From the NCBI GenBank assembly GCA_031291725.1, contig JARLIM010000026.1:62001-126000 (forward strand): a stretch of 64,000 nt of DNA, written 5' to 3'. Positions 38,030 through 46,525 of the stretch are shown in pieces; position 1 is the first letter of the stretch; each line of letters opens with the position of its first letter. This stretch comes from Acetobacteraceae bacterium. GTDB taxonomy: Bacteria > Pseudomonadota > Alphaproteobacteria > Acetobacterales > Acetobacteraceae. Position numbers and translations under genes: made by a program. The notes beneath the pieces are model-generated. The model searched no databases. It was given only the letters and a program-made list of their open reading frames with translations, and was not told where the DNA came from.

Positions 38030-38938
38030 TCAGCGGCAGCCTGCCGAACTGCGCGCCGCAGCGGCATGGGCTGCGATGTCCGGGCGCGGCGACGGGAATT
38101 GCGCCGTCAACGATTCCAGCGCCACGCAGGCTGAATGCTTGTCGCCCAAAGCGGCCTGGGAATTGGCCAGGCCGAGCAGGGCGTCCTGCGCGTGCGTGCC
38201 TTGCTTGCTGCGCTGATAGAGATCGCCATAGGCAATCGCCGCATCGAGCGAGCGCCTCTGCGCGGAGAGTGACTGCGCAAGCAGGAACTGCGCGTCATAG
38301 CCGCGCGGCGAGGCCTTGGTGGCCAACACTTCGCGGGCCGCTTGCTCGGCGGCCACGTAATCGCGACGGGCGAGAGCGGCATTGCCCTCCTGGATCATCT
38401 GATCCGCACTGCGCGGCGCAGCGAGCGTGGCAGCGGTCGGGGCGATGGCCTTGGCCGGCACCGTGCCAAGCGACGCCGCTGGCGGGCTGATGCCCTGGCT
38501 CGGCGGCAGACCCGGCTTGCCCGCCATCGGCACCGCTGCCGCACCACCGCCATTGTCGAGACGGAATTGCAGGTCGGCGAATTGCTTGGCGACGTCGTCA
38601 TGTTCGCGCTGCTGCGCATTGGCCAACTCGTCAAGGCGACCATTGAGCACCCGCACAGCGTCCTCCAGCCGTGCCTGACGATCCACCAGACCGGCGATCA
38701 GATCGGAATTCGGCGCCCCCTCTTCCGCCGGTGCGGCGCTGCGGTGTCCACCCAGCATGCTGCCGCCGGAGCCCCCCCCGCCGGAATTGGCATTCTCGCG
38801 CACAGCGTCGATATCACGGCGCAGTTCCGAGATCTGATTCTGCAGCGCAATGCCTTCGCGCGACTCGATCTGAGCGCGGGCTGGCAGAGCGGCGAGTGTG
38901 ACGGCGGCAACGGCGAACAGCAGATTTGCGAACTTCAT
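38030..38938 (-). CDS. cpoB: Tol-Pal system protein CpoB (YbgF)
   Basis: Periplasmic coordinator of Tol-Pal and peptidoglycan synthesis during division (302 aa). A signal peptide is clear (MKFANLLFAVAAVTLAALPARAQ), followed by a predicted coiled coil (about 25-50 and 80-120), a Gly/Ala/Pro linker, and C-terminal TPR repeats (about 175-300: EGNAALARRDYVAAEQAAREVL, AIAYGDLYQRSKQGTHAQDALLGLA). It lies after pal, as expected, with a terminator between them. Confidence 0.93.
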   Translation of the reverse strand: MKFANLLFAVAAVTLAALPARAQIESREGIALQNQISELRRDIDAVRENANSGGGGSGGSMLGGHRSAAPAEEGAPNSDLIAGLVDRQARLEDAVRVLNGRLDELANAQQREHDDVAKQFADLQFRLDNGGGAAAVPMAGKPGLPPSQGISPPAASLGTVPAKAIAPTAATLAAPRSADQMIQEGNAALARRDYVAAEQAAREVLATKASPRGYDAQFLLAQSLSAQRRSLDAAIAYGDLYQRSKQGTHAQDALLGLANSQAALGDKHSACVALESLTAQFPSPRPDIAAHAAAARSSAGCR

Positions 38939-39018
38939 GGGGGCACCTCTAGATCGCGCAAATAGTCAGGTTCTGTGGCGAGATGAAGGTAGAAAATGCA
39001 GCATTGCAAATTAGACAC

Positions 39019-39048
39019 CCAAAAGCCGACAGGGTTTCCCCTGCCGAC
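39019..39048 (-). terminator. Intrinsic terminator after the second pal gene
   Basis: Minus-strand stem GTCGGCAGGGG-AAA-CCCTGTCGGC followed by TTTTG. It lies about 25 bases beyond the pal stop at 39075. The same hairpin, with one changed pair, follows the other pal gene, so it was copied with the gene. Confidence 0.88.
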
Positions 39049-39074
39049 CCGTTCATCACGCCCCCAAGGGCGGA

Positions 39075-39575
39075 TCAGCGCACCGAGGTGATCGCGTTGC
39101 GGTTCTGCGCCCAGGCGGCTTCGTTGGACCCCAGAGCTGTCGGACGGTCCTTGCCATAGGAGATCGTGGTCACGCGGGCGGAAGCAACACCTTTGGCAAC
39201 CAGATAATCACGCGCGGCGGAAGCGCGGCGTTGGCCAATGGCGATGTTGTATTCCTCGGTGCCGCGCTCGTCGCAATTGCCGGCGACCTGTACGCTCACC
39301 CGCGCATAACGCGCCAGCCACGCCGCCTGCCGGTCAAGCGTCGCACGCCCCTCACCCTTGAGCGTCGACATGTCGTAATCGAAATATACCCGGTCGCCGA
39401 CATTGGCCGTCAGATCGTCCTGACTGCCCGCAACGCCGCCCGCGCCGTTGGCACTGCCGTTCGCACCCGTACCCATCGCTGAGCCCGTACCGGAGCCGCC
39501 ATAGGATGACGTGTCATCCGAGCAGGCGGCAAGCAGAGCGACAGCTGCGAACGCTGTAAGAATTTTGACATTCAT
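39075..39575 (-). CDS. pal: Peptidoglycan-associated lipoprotein Pal, paralogue 2
   Basis: Outer-membrane lipoprotein (166 aa) with an OmpA-like C-terminal domain that binds peptidoglycan. The lipobox is VALLAACS after a short signal peptide; a Gly/Ser/Ala linker with GSGTGSAMGTGANGSANGAG follows; the OmpA domain contains the peptidoglycan-binding NCDERGTEEYNIAIGQRRA. The ATG at 39575 is chosen (MNVKILTAFAAV); the longer open frame is not supported. It is very similar to the upstream pal at 39687-40157, differing mostly in the linker. Confidence 0.95.
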   Translation of the reverse strand: MNVKILTAFAAVALLAACSDDTSSYGGSGTGSAMGTGANGSANGAGGVAGSQDDLTANVGDRVYFDYDMSTLKGEGRATLDRQAAWLARYARVSVQVAGNCDERGTEEYNIAIGQRRASAARDYLVAKGVASARVTTISYGKDRPTALGSNEAAWAQNRNAITSVR

Positions 39576-39628
39576 CGTCAGCACCCCAATGGACAGGGCA
39601 ACTCTACGACAATCCGAGGCGATGAACA

Positions 39629-39658
39629 TGAAAAAGCCGACAGGGTTTCCCCTGCCGG
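39629..39658 (-). terminator. Intrinsic terminator after the first pal gene
   Basis: Minus-strand stem GCCGGCAGGGG-AAA-CCCTGTCGGC followed by TTTTTC, about 30 bases past the stop of the upstream pal. With this terminator between them, the second pal probably depends on read-through or on its own promoter in the 53 bases that follow. Confidence 0.88.
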
Positions 39659-39686
39659 CTCATTCATCACGCCACCAAAGTTCGGA

Positions 39687-40157
39687 TTAGCGAACCGAGG
39701 TGATCGCGTTGCGGTTCTGCGCCCAGGCGGCTTCGTTCGAACCCAGAGCGGTCGGACGGTCCTTGCCGTAGGAGATCGTGGTCACGCGGGTGGAAGCAAC
39801 ACCCTTGGCAACCAGGTAATCGCGAGCGGCGGCAGCGCGGCGCTGGCCGAGAGCGATGTTGTATTCTTCGGTGCCGCGCTCGTCGCAGTTGCCGGCAACC
39901 TGCACGTTGTTCTGCGCATACTTGGCCAACCAGGCAGCCTGGCGGTCCAGCGTGGCCTTACCGTCGGTCTTCAGGCCGGACTTGTTGAAGTCATAGAACA
40001 CGCGGTCGCCAACATTGGCCACCAGGTCTTCCTGGCTGCCCGGAACGATGCCCGAACCGGTCGCAGTGGCGCCAGAGCCGCTGGTCTTCGCAGTGTTGTC
40101 CGAGCACGCGGCCAGCAGAGCCACGGCAGCGAAAGCGCCCAGAATTTTAACGTTCAT
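39687..40157 (-). CDS. pal: Peptidoglycan-associated lipoprotein Pal, paralogue 1
   Basis: Pal lipoprotein (156 aa) of the Tol-Pal envelope-constriction system. It has a signal peptide with lipobox LLAACS, a short linker (TSGSGATATGSG), then the OmpA-like domain with VGDRVFYDFNKSGLKTDGKATL and NCDERGTEEYNIALGQRRA, ending in AWAQNRNAITSVR. It is the first pal after tolB and closer to the usual form; a second, longer-linker copy follows it in tandem. Confidence 0.96.
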   Translation of the reverse strand: MNVKILGAFAAVALLAACSDNTAKTSGSGATATGSGIVPGSQEDLVANVGDRVFYDFNKSGLKTDGKATLDRQAAWLAKYAQNNVQVAGNCDERGTEEYNIALGQRRAAAARDYLVAKGVASTRVTTISYGKDRPTALGSNEAAWAQNRNAITSVR

Positions 40158-40392
40158 CGATGTGCGTCCCTGAGAGGAGTGCGAAACTGAGATAAACCCC
40201 CGAGGTGAACCCCCGCCGGGTCAGACATGGTGATTTTAAGCCGTGCGGCAACTTCGGTAGAAGTGCCGCCTAAGCTGCGGTGGGAATTAGACCTCTCCAG
40301 CAAACCGGGTCAAGGCACAGTGTCATCCGCGCCACACATGACATCCATGCCGTGGCGCAGCTGCAACGCTTTGATACCGATTAGCACCAAAA
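40158..40392. other. Intergenic region between tolB and pal
   Basis: This 235-base gap has no supported gene. A GAGAGG-like ribosome-binding stretch precedes the pal ATG on the minus strand. The size suggests that pal has its own promoter, but no clear -35/-10 pair is apparent. Confidence 0.4.
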
Positions 40393-41802
40393 CTAGGCCA
40401 AAAGCGGTCCCCAAGCCGGTTCGGACGCATCGGTCGGCGTCGGAATTTGTCGCTCGTTGAAGCCGGTAATATCGATTGAGACCAGACGCGCACTAAAACC
40501 GGTGCCGCGATTGTCACGCGCGGGCGTTTCACGCCAGAACATGATCACCCGGCCATTCGGCGCGAATGTCGGACCTTCGACATAAAAGCTTTCCGACAGA
40601 ATCCGCTCGCCCGAGCCATCCGGACGCATCACGCCGATGGCGAAGGTGCTTTCGAACAAACGGGTATAGGCGATCAGATCGCCCCGCGGGCTCCAGACCG
40701 GCGTGCCGTAGCGGCCATTGCCGAAGCTGATGCGACGCGGGTTGGAGCCGTCGGCCCCCATCACGTAAAGTTGCTGATCGCCGCCACGGTCCGAGTTGAA
40801 CACGATCTGCGTGCCATCGGGGCTATAGCAGGGCGAGACATCAATCGAGCCGGAATTGGTCAATTGGTGAGAGCGGCGGCTGGCGAGATCGACGGTGTAA
40901 ATATCCGCATTGCCGCCCGGCGTGGTCTGCGCCATCACCACCGAATTGCCATCCGGCGCGAAACGCGGCGAGAGCGTCATGCCTGAGAAATCGCCGAGCA
41001 CCGATTGGCGTTGCGTGTCGAGGTCATACATGTACACGCGCGGACGGTTGTTGGCATAGCTCATGAACGCCACCTTGTCCTGCGACGGGTGGAAGCGCGG
41101 TGTTTTGGCGATCCAGGTGCCGTCGGTCAGGAAGCGGTTATTCTCACCATCCTGATCCATGATCGCCAGACGCTTCACCCGGCGGTCACGCGGGCCGCTG
41201 CCTGCGATGTAGCACACGCGGGTGTCGAAATAGCCCTTCTCGCCCAACAGACGCTCATAGATGACGTCCGAGATGATGTGGGCGATACGGCGCCAATTCG
41301 TCGAGTCGGCGCTGTAGGCTGTCCCTTGGATCTGCTGACCGGGCAGCACATCCCATAGCCGGAACTCCACCCGCAGCTTGTTGCCGCCCTGGCTGTCCAC
41401 CTTGCCGGTCACCAGCGCCTGCGCGCCAATGCCCTTCCAATTGGCAAAATTCGGCACGTCATTGGTGTCCTGGCCGATGAAGGCGGCCGGGTCGATGGTG
41501 CGGAACAAGCCGGAGCGGGCGAGGTTGTTGGTGATCACGCCGGCAATGTCATTGCCCATCCGCTGCGCCACGCTGTCGCCACCAGCGAAGACCGGGATGG
41601 CAATCGGAATCGGATCGATGCGGGCACGATCAACCACGATGGCGCTGTCGGCGGGGCTCGCCGAAGCCGGCGCCGTCTGCGCGTAGAGGCGATTGGGTAG
41701 AATCAGCGCGGCCGCTCCGACCGCCAGACCACGGCGGCTGATCGAAAAGCCACGGGCGTTCAGGTCGGCAAGCGGCAAAGCGGGGATTTCAGACTGCGTC
41801 AT
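40393..41802 (-). CDS. tolB: Tol-Pal system beta-propeller protein TolB
   Basis: Periplasmic protein (469 aa) linking TolA and Pal. It has an N-terminal signal region with twin arginines (FSISRRGLAVGAAALILPNRLYA), so Tat export is possible though Sec cannot be excluded; then the TolB N-domain (PIAIPVFAGGDSVAQRMGNDIAGVI) and a six-bladed propeller with WD/PD40 repeats (PRFAPDGNSVVMAQT, PCYSPDGTQIVFNSDRGG, PVWSPRGDLIAYT). The N-terminal tail MTQSEIPALPLADLNARG before the signal is unusual. Confidence 0.95.
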   Translation of the reverse strand: MTQSEIPALPLADLNARGFSISRRGLAVGAAALILPNRLYAQTAPASASPADSAIVVDRARIDPIPIAIPVFAGGDSVAQRMGNDIAGVITNNLARSGLFRTIDPAAFIGQDTNDVPNFANWKGIGAQALVTGKVDSQGGNKLRVEFRLWDVLPGQQIQGTAYSADSTNWRRIAHIISDVIYERLLGEKGYFDTRVCYIAGSGPRDRRVKRLAIMDQDGENNRFLTDGTWIAKTPRFHPSQDKVAFMSYANNRPRVYMYDLDTQRQSVLGDFSGMTLSPRFAPDGNSVVMAQTTPGGNADIYTVDLASRRSHQLTNSGSIDVSPCYSPDGTQIVFNSDRGGDQQLYVMGADGSNPRRISFGNGRYGTPVWSPRGDLIAYTRLFESTFAIGVMRPDGSGERILSESFYVEGPTFAPNGRVIMFWRETPARDNRGTGFSARLVSIDITGFNERQIPTPTDASEPAWGPLLA

Positions 41803-41855
41803 GATGGTACCCGAAGTTGGTTTGACTGACTACAACGCCATTCGCAGGCGTCGAT

Positions 41856-42302
41856 TCAAGGCACAAAAACAAAAGTCGCCGAGACTTTCCGTCCAGCGAC
41901 GGAGGTCGGCATCGGCATCGGGTTGCAATGCGCCGCCATCACCGCGCGGCGACCTTCGGCGATAACCGTCTGCAAACGTGGTTCGGCGTCGATCTGCCCC
42001 TGATCCGGGCTGAACACCTGAATATCGGCCACCCGACCGCTCGGGTCGTAGAGCACTTTCAGCGTGAAGCGTAGATCGGCGCCCGTCTCTCGCATGTCAT
42101 GCACACCGTGCCAGCAGGCATCAATGCGATCATAAACCGGTGCCAACTCCGCCGGCACCGGCGGCGGGGCTGCCTGCGGCGGGGGCACCGCCACCAACCC
42201 GGGCCGGGGAGCATCCGGGGGCGGCACACAGGCGGCAACAGCGGCGGGCAACAGCCAGGCCAATGGACGCAACGATTTGAGCTTGGTGCAGATCGACATC
42301 AT
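41856..42302 (-). CDS. Lipoprotein with a TolA C-terminal-like domain, inside the tol operon
   Basis: A 148-residue predicted lipoprotein: signal peptide and lipobox LLPAAVAAC, then a Pro-rich stretch (PPPDAPRPGLVAVPPPQAAPPPVP), then a domain that aligns by eye with the C-terminal third of the neighbouring TolA: IDACWHG / VRECWTK, a strand pattern with SGRVADIQVFSPD / NGTARMVQIADDD, ARC-like CNPMPMP / CADFPLP and the same ending TFVFVP / TFVFRP. It therefore looks like a TolA domain III copied onto a lipoprotein. It overlaps the tolA stop by four bases, so it is co-translated. An ATGATG makes the start 42302 or 42299. Confidence 0.85.
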   Translation of the reverse strand: MMSICTKLKSLRPLAWLLPAAVAACVPPPDAPRPGLVAVPPPQAAPPPVPAELAPVYDRIDACWHGVHDMRETGADLRFTLKVLYDPSGRVADIQVFSPDQGQIDAEPRLQTVIAEGRRAVMAAHCNPMPMPTSVAGRKVSATFVFVP

Positions 42303-43186
42303 GGCCGGAACACGAAGGTGAGTTTCTGAACACTGCCCAACTTTTCCTGCGGCAGCGGGAAATCGGCACAGCGTGGATCGAGAATGGCACGTTGCGCCCG
42401 TTCGAAGAAGGCGTTCAGCCGCACATCGGACAGCACACGCGCGCGGTCGTCATCGGCGATCTGCACCATGCGCGCAGTGCCGTTGGCATCAGTCGTCACC
42501 GTCACCTTGACGCTCATCTTATCCAGATCGAGCGCGCCCGCATCCTTGGTCCAGCACTCGCGCACCTTATCGCCAATCGCCCCGCGCTGCTGTGCGGAGA
42601 GGCTGTTGTTGATGTCACCATCCGGGCTGCCGCCCCCCTTCGGCGCACCACCGGCGGTGGGGTTTGCCTTTGCGGTGGGCGGTTTGATCTGCTTTTGCAT
42701 CGCCTTGAGCTTCTCAAGCGTGTTGAGCAGTTCCTCGCTGTCCGGAGCCGCGTTCTTTGTCTGGTTCGGCTGCGATTTTGGCGGAGGCGGTGTGGGTGTG
42801 GGCGGCGGCGGCACCGGCGGGGGCGGCGGAGGCGGCGGCAACGGCACAGGCTCGCTCTTCTCCGACACCGGCGGAGGCGGCGGGGGGGGCGGTGGCGGTG
42901 GCGGCGGGGGCGGCGGTTCGTTGGCCTGCTTCTTCGGCGGTTCCGGTGCCGGTTGCAATTCGGGCGAAGGCTGCGCGGTGTCCGCGGGTGCGGGCACATC
43001 GGCCGGCTTTTTCGCCTTGATCGCCTTCTGCGGCGGGCCTGCGGCATCGACAGACATCGTCACCTCCACCTCTTCGGGCGGAGCATCCGGTGCGGGCAGG
43101 CCAACAATCATCACGGTCAGCAGGAGCGCGTGCAGGACCACCGAGATCCCGGCATATCGCCGCATCCGACTCTCGAAGAATCGCAT
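42299..43186 (-). CDS. tolA: Cell envelope integrity protein TolA
   Basis: Inner-membrane protein (295 aa) that spans the periplasm and couples TolQR motion to TolB/Pal. One N-terminal transmembrane helix (GISVVLHALLLTVMIVGL) is followed by a long proline-rich domain with several runs of five to nine prolines in place of the helical KAE-rich domain II of enterics, then the C-terminal domain ending TFVFRP. The ATG at 43186 (MRFFESRMRRYAGIS) is preferred; the open frame extends into tolR. Internal repeats in the DNA make this stretch prone to slippage. Confidence 0.9.
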   Translation of the reverse strand: MRFFESRMRRYAGISVVLHALLLTVMIVGLPAPDAPPEEVEVTMSVDAAGPPQKAIKAKKPADVPAPADTAQPSPELQPAPEPPKKQANEPPPPPPPPPPPPPPPPVSEKSEPVPLPPPPPPPPVPPPPTPTPPPPKSQPNQTKNAAPDSEELLNTLEKLKAMQKQIKPPTAKANPTAGGAPKGGGSPDGDINNSLSAQQRGAIGDKVRECWTKDAGALDLDKMSVKVTVTTDANGTARMVQIADDDRARVLSDVRLNAFFERAQRAILDPRCADFPLPQEKLGSVQKLTFVFRP

Positions 43187-43193
43187 CGTGCGG

Positions 43194-43640
43194 TCAGTTC
43201 TTCTTGGCCGCAGCGCCACCTGACGGGTCACTCAGCAGCGCCAGATGGGTGAACCCGCCCTGGGTGATGGTGGCCATCACCTGCAACATGGTGCCGTAGG
43301 AATTGCCCTTGTCACCACGGACGAGGATTTTCTTATCGGACTTGCCCTGGCTGATCGCCTGCAGCTTGGCGACCAATTCGGGCAGTTCGATTTGCTCGTC
43401 TTGCAGATAGATCTTCCCCTCGGCGTTGACCGAGACGGTCAGCGGCTTGTCATCCTGTGGCGCGGGCGCCGCTTCGGCCTTGGGCAGATCCACATTCACC
43501 GAGGCGGTGAGCAGCGGGGCCGTGACCATGAAAATGATCAGCAACACCAGCATCACGTCCACCATCGGGGTGACGTTGATTTCCGACATCGGGCGGTGCT
43601 TGCCGCGCTTGCTGCCGCCGCCGATCAGACCACCGGCCAT
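43194..43640 (-). CDS. tolR: Biopolymer transport protein TolR (ExbD family)
   Basis: Proton-channel partner of TolQ (148 aa). It has a short cytoplasmic N-terminus with the conserved MSEINVTPMVDVMLVLLIIFMV (the Asp of the transmembrane helix is essential in the family), and a periplasmic domain (KKILVRGDKGNSYGTMLQVMATITQGG). It starts three bases after tolQ and ends seven bases before the tolA ATG. Confidence 0.95.
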   Translation of the reverse strand: MAGGLIGGGSKRGKHRPMSEINVTPMVDVMLVLLIIFMVTAPLLTASVNVDLPKAEAAPAPQDDKPLTVSVNAEGKIYLQDEQIELPELVAKLQAISQGKSDKKILVRGDKGNSYGTMLQVMATITQGGFTHLALLSDPSGGAAAKKN

Positions 43641-43643
43641 GGC

Positions 43644-44372
43644 TCAGGCCCTTTCCTCGGTCTGGCGCGACAGAATGGCGCCGAATTCAGTGGCAAAGCC
43701 TTCCAGCCGTGCGTCGAAACGCGACAGCGTGGTGCCGATGGCGTTGTACGCCAGCGTCGCCGGAATTGCCGCCACCAGACCGATGGCGGTGGCGAACAGC
43801 GCCTCCGCAATGCCGGGGCCGACGGTGACGAGGCTGGTGTTATGCTGCGCCGAGATCGCCGTGAAGGTGTGCATGATGCCCCACACCGTGCCGAACAAAC
43901 CCACGAAAGTGGCCGATGAGCCGACGGAGGCCAGGAAGACCATCCAACGCTCCAGACGCTCGACCTCACGCTGAATCGTCACGTTCATCGCGCGGTCCAC
44001 ACGCTCACGCACGGCCGAGCGGGACAGATCAGCGCCCGCCACCCGCAGGCTGCGCCGCCATTCCGCCATCGCAGCCCCGAAAACGGCTGCCATCGGATGG
44101 GCGGGTTTGGCGCCCTCCTGCTCGTAGAGGTCGTCGAGCGAGCCGCCGGACCAGAACTTGTCCTCGAACACATCGGCGGCCTTGTTGGCCTTGCGGATCG
44201 AGGTAACCTTCTCGAACACGATGGCCCAGACCCAAACCGAGGCCAGGAGCAATGCTATAATCACAATCTTGACGACGATATCAGCCTGCATAAACAGGCC
44301 GGGGATCGACAGATCGGCCAGCGGGATGCCCGCGGGCGTAGCCAAATTGGCGACATCAACAGTCCGGTCCAC
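43644..44372 (-). CDS. tolQ: Tol-Pal system proton channel TolQ (MotA/TolQ/ExbB family)
   Basis: Three-helix inner-membrane protein (242 aa) forming the proton channel with TolR. Helix 1 is ADIVVKIVIIALLLASVWVWAIVFE, helices 2 and 3 are in LASVGSSATFVGLFGTVWGIMHTF and GPGIAEALFATAIGLVAAIPATLAYNAI. The start is a GTG. It is the first tol gene, 20 bases downstream of ybgC, so the operon is ybgC-tolQRA-lipoprotein-tolB. Confidence 0.95.
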   Translation of the reverse strand: MDRTVDVANLATPAGIPLADLSIPGLFMQADIVVKIVIIALLLASVWVWAIVFEKVTSIRKANKAADVFEDKFWSGGSLDDLYEQEGAKPAHPMAAVFGAAMAEWRRSLRVAGADLSRSAVRERVDRAMNVTIQREVERLERWMVFLASVGSSATFVGLFGTVWGIMHTFTAISAQHNTSLVTVGPGIAEALFATAIGLVAAIPATLAYNAIGTTLSRFDARLEGFATEFGAILSRQTEERA

Positions 44373-44392
44373 GTCTCACCTCGTTTAAGAGT

Positions 44393-44794
44393 CTACACCG
44401 CCAGCCGCGCCAGCGCCGCCCGCCATTCCGGCGGAATACGGCCAGGGCGGCCGGTCCGTTCCTGCACACAGGCCAGTTGAATCACCGCATCAACCAGCAA
44501 ATCCCCATCCCGCATGACGCGCTGGCGCAATTGCACCGACGCACCGCGTTCCTCCAGCAGCGAGGTCTCAACAATCAACCGATCATCGAGTCGCGCGGGG
44601 CTGACATAATCCAGATTGACGCGACGCACCATGAAGATGAGTCCATGTTCTGCCTGGAGGCGCGCATGTGCGGCTCCCAGATCACGCAAGGCTTCGGTGC
44701 GGCCACGCTCCAGGAAGCGCAGATAATTGGCGTAATAGACAACACCGCCCGCATCGGTGTCTTCATAATAGACGCGCAACGGATAGCGGTGCAT
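44393..44794 (-). CDS. ybgC: Tol-Pal associated acyl-CoA thioesterase
   Basis: Hotdog-fold thioesterase (133 aa). The family start YPLRVYYEDTDAGGVVYYANYLRFLERGRTE contains the catalytic Asp in YEDTD. It heads the tol operon as in most Proteobacteria and follows ruvB by three bases, so it may be cotranscribed with ruvCAB. Confidence 0.95.
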   Translation of the reverse strand: MHRYPLRVYYEDTDAGGVVYYANYLRFLERGRTEALRDLGAAHARLQAEHGLIFMVRRVNLDYVSPARLDDRLIVETSLLEERGASVQLRQRVMRDGDLLVDAVIQLACVQERTGRPGRIPPEWRAALARLAV

Positions 44795-44797
44795 CGG

Positions 44798-45829
44798 CTA
44801 CTCCGGGTCCAATTCAAGCATTGGCTGCGTGCCTGCTGGTGGCGTCAGGCCCAGATGCCGCCAACCGCGCTCGCCCAGCATCCGCCCGCGTGAGGTGCGC
44901 AAAATCAGGCCTTCCTGGATCAGATAAGGCTCGATCACATCTTCGAGCGTATCGCGCGCCTCGGCCAACGCGGCGGCCAACGTCTCCACGCCCACCGGCC
45001 CGCCGCCATGATGCTCAGCCATGCGGCGCAGATAGCGACGATCCATCGCATCCAGGCCAATCGGATCGACATCCAGCCTGCGCAACGCGGCGTCGGCCAG
45101 TGCGCGCCCAACCGTCTCCGCGCCCTCCACCAGTGCGAAATCGCGCACCCGGCGCAGCAGACGCCCGGCGATGCGCGGCGTGCCCCGCGAGCGTTTGGCA
45201 ATCTCGGCTGCCCCATCGGCACCCAACGAGAAGCCGAGTTTCTCCGCCCCGCGTGCCACGATGCGTTGCAGTTCTTCCGGGGTGTAGAACACCAGCCGCA
45301 GCGGAATGCCGAAGCGGTCGCGCAAAGGGGTTGCCAACAAACCCGCCCGCGTCGTCGCGCCCACCAAAGTGAAGGGGGCCAGATCGATGCGCACCGAGCG
45401 CGCCGCCGGGCCTTCGCCGATGATCAGATCGAGCTGAAAATCCTCCATCGCCGGGTAGAGGATTTCCTCGATGGCCGGTTGCAGGCGGTGGATTTCGTCG
45501 ATGAACAGCACATCGCGCGGCTGCAGATTGGTCAAAATCGCCGCCAGATCGCCCGCGCGCTGGATCACCGGACCAGAGGTCGCCCGAAACCCCACGCCCA
45601 ACTCGCGGGAGACAATCTGCGCCAGCGTGGTCTTGCCCAACCCTGGCGGCCCATGCAGCAACACATGATCCATCGCCTCACCGCGCGCACGGGCGGCCTG
45701 GATGAAGATGGAGAGATTTTCGCGGCTGGCGCGTTGGCCAGTGAAATCGGCCAATGTTTGCGGGCGCAGCGCGCCTTCGCCTGCGTCGTCCTCGGTGCGG
45801 GCGGAGGTGATGGGGCGGTCTTCAGACAT
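44798..45829 (-). CDS. ruvB: Holliday junction branch migration helicase RuvB
   Basis: AAA+ motor (343 aa) that drives branch migration with RuvA. Walker A is GPPGLGKT, Walker [11 protein letters not shown], sensor-1 [10 protein letters not shown], arginine finger in [13 protein letters not shown], and a winged-helix C-terminus ([18 protein letters not shown]). The ATG at 45829 is the family start; the open frame upstream covers a palindromic repeat. It is separated from ruvA by that repeat. Confidence 0.97.
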   Translation of the reverse strand: MSEDRPITSARTEDDAGEGALRPQTLADFTGQRASRENLSIFIQAARARGEAMDHVLLHGPPGLGKTTLAQIVSRELGVGFRATSGPVIQRAGDLAAILTNLQPRDVLFIDEIHRLQPAIEEILYPAMEDFQLDLIIGEGPAARSVRIDLAPFTLVGATTRAGLLATPLRDRFGIPLRLVFYTPEELQRIVARGAEKLGFSLGADGAAEIAKRSRGTPRIAGRLLRRVRDFALVEGAETVGRALADAALRRLDVDPIGLDAMDRRYLRRMAEHHGGGPVGVETLAAALAEARDTLEDVIEPYLIQEGLILRTSRGRMLGERGWRHLGLTPPAGTQPMLELDPE

Positions 45830-45843
45830 GCGGCCTCGCGCTC

Positions 45844-45912
45844 GGTGGGGTGGCGTTGCCATCCCACCCTACGAGGGGGGCGCGTAGGGTGGGATAGCAA
45901 CGCCATCCCACC
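45844..45912. repeat. Imperfect palindromic repeat between ruvA and ruvB
   Basis: Inverted repeat of about 69 bp: GGTGGGGTGGCGTTGCCATC-CCACCCTACG on the left is answered by CGTAGGGTGGGATAGCAACG-CCATCCCACC on the right, with two mismatches and a nine-base centre. It differs in sequence from the CGTCATTGCGAG-type repeats in the window, so it belongs to another dispersed family. It may modulate expression between ruvA and ruvB. Confidence 0.85.
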
Positions 45913-45925
45913 ATGTCGGAACCAA

Positions 45926-46525
45926 TCACCGCGCCAACTCCTTCAACCCGTCGCGGATCAGACTATCCAAAGTTGCGGCATCTCCGTGGCGTTCGAGCAG
46001 CTTTGTGATGGCAATTGCCACCTCCGGCCGCCGGAAGCCCAGATTGACCAGCGCCGACATCGCTTCCGCCTCCACACCCGCCGATGGCGGCAACACCGGC
46101 GAGAAACCAACGCCCACCGGCATCGCCCCCGCCTTCTCGCGCAACTCGGTCAACAGACGCACCGCAAGCTTCGGCCCAACCCCCTGCGCCCGCGTGATCG
46201 CCCCCCGATCGCCCGCCTGAATGGCGGCGATCAATTCGCGCGGGCTGAGGGCGGAGAGAATGTTCAGCGCCACCTTGGCGCCCACGCCCTGCACCGTGGT
46301 CAGCAGTCGAAACCATTCCCGTTCGGCCGAATCCGCAAAGCCGAACAATGTGATCGCGTCTTCGCGGACCTGCATCTCGGTCAGCACCACGGCCACCGCG
46401 GGCGGCGCGGGCAGAGCGGAGAGTGTGCGGGTGGAGGCATGGACGAGATAGCCGACGCCACCGACATCGACCACGCAGCGATCCGCCTCAACGAGCACCA
46501 CCCGTCCTGAAAGCTGTGCGATCAT
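45926..46525 (-). CDS. ruvA: Holliday junction DNA helicase subunit RuvA
   Basis: Tetrameric junction-binding protein (199 aa). The N-terminal OB-fold domain (MIAQLSGRVVLVEADRCVVDVGGVGYLVHAS), two helix-hairpin-helix motifs (VQGVGAKVALNILS, AQGVGPKLAVRLLTEL) and the flexible C-terminal RuvB-binding domain (MSALVNLGFRRPEVAIAI) are present. The ATG at 46525 overlaps the ruvC stop as ATGA. Confidence 0.96.
   Translation of the reverse strand: MIAQLSGRVVLVEADRCVVDVGGVGYLVHASTRTLSALPAPPAVAVVLTEMQVREDAITLFGFADSAEREWFRLLTTVQGVGAKVALNILSALSPRELIAAIQAGDRGAITRAQGVGPKLAVRLLTELREKAGAMPVGVGFSPVLPPSAGVEAEAMSALVNLGFRRPEVAIAITKLLERHGDAATLDSLIRDGLKELAR

Noticed and set aside
42384-43223. Gly-rich plus-strand open frames opposite tolA
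   Set aside because: Mirror image of the proline tracts of TolA; low complexity and no start context.
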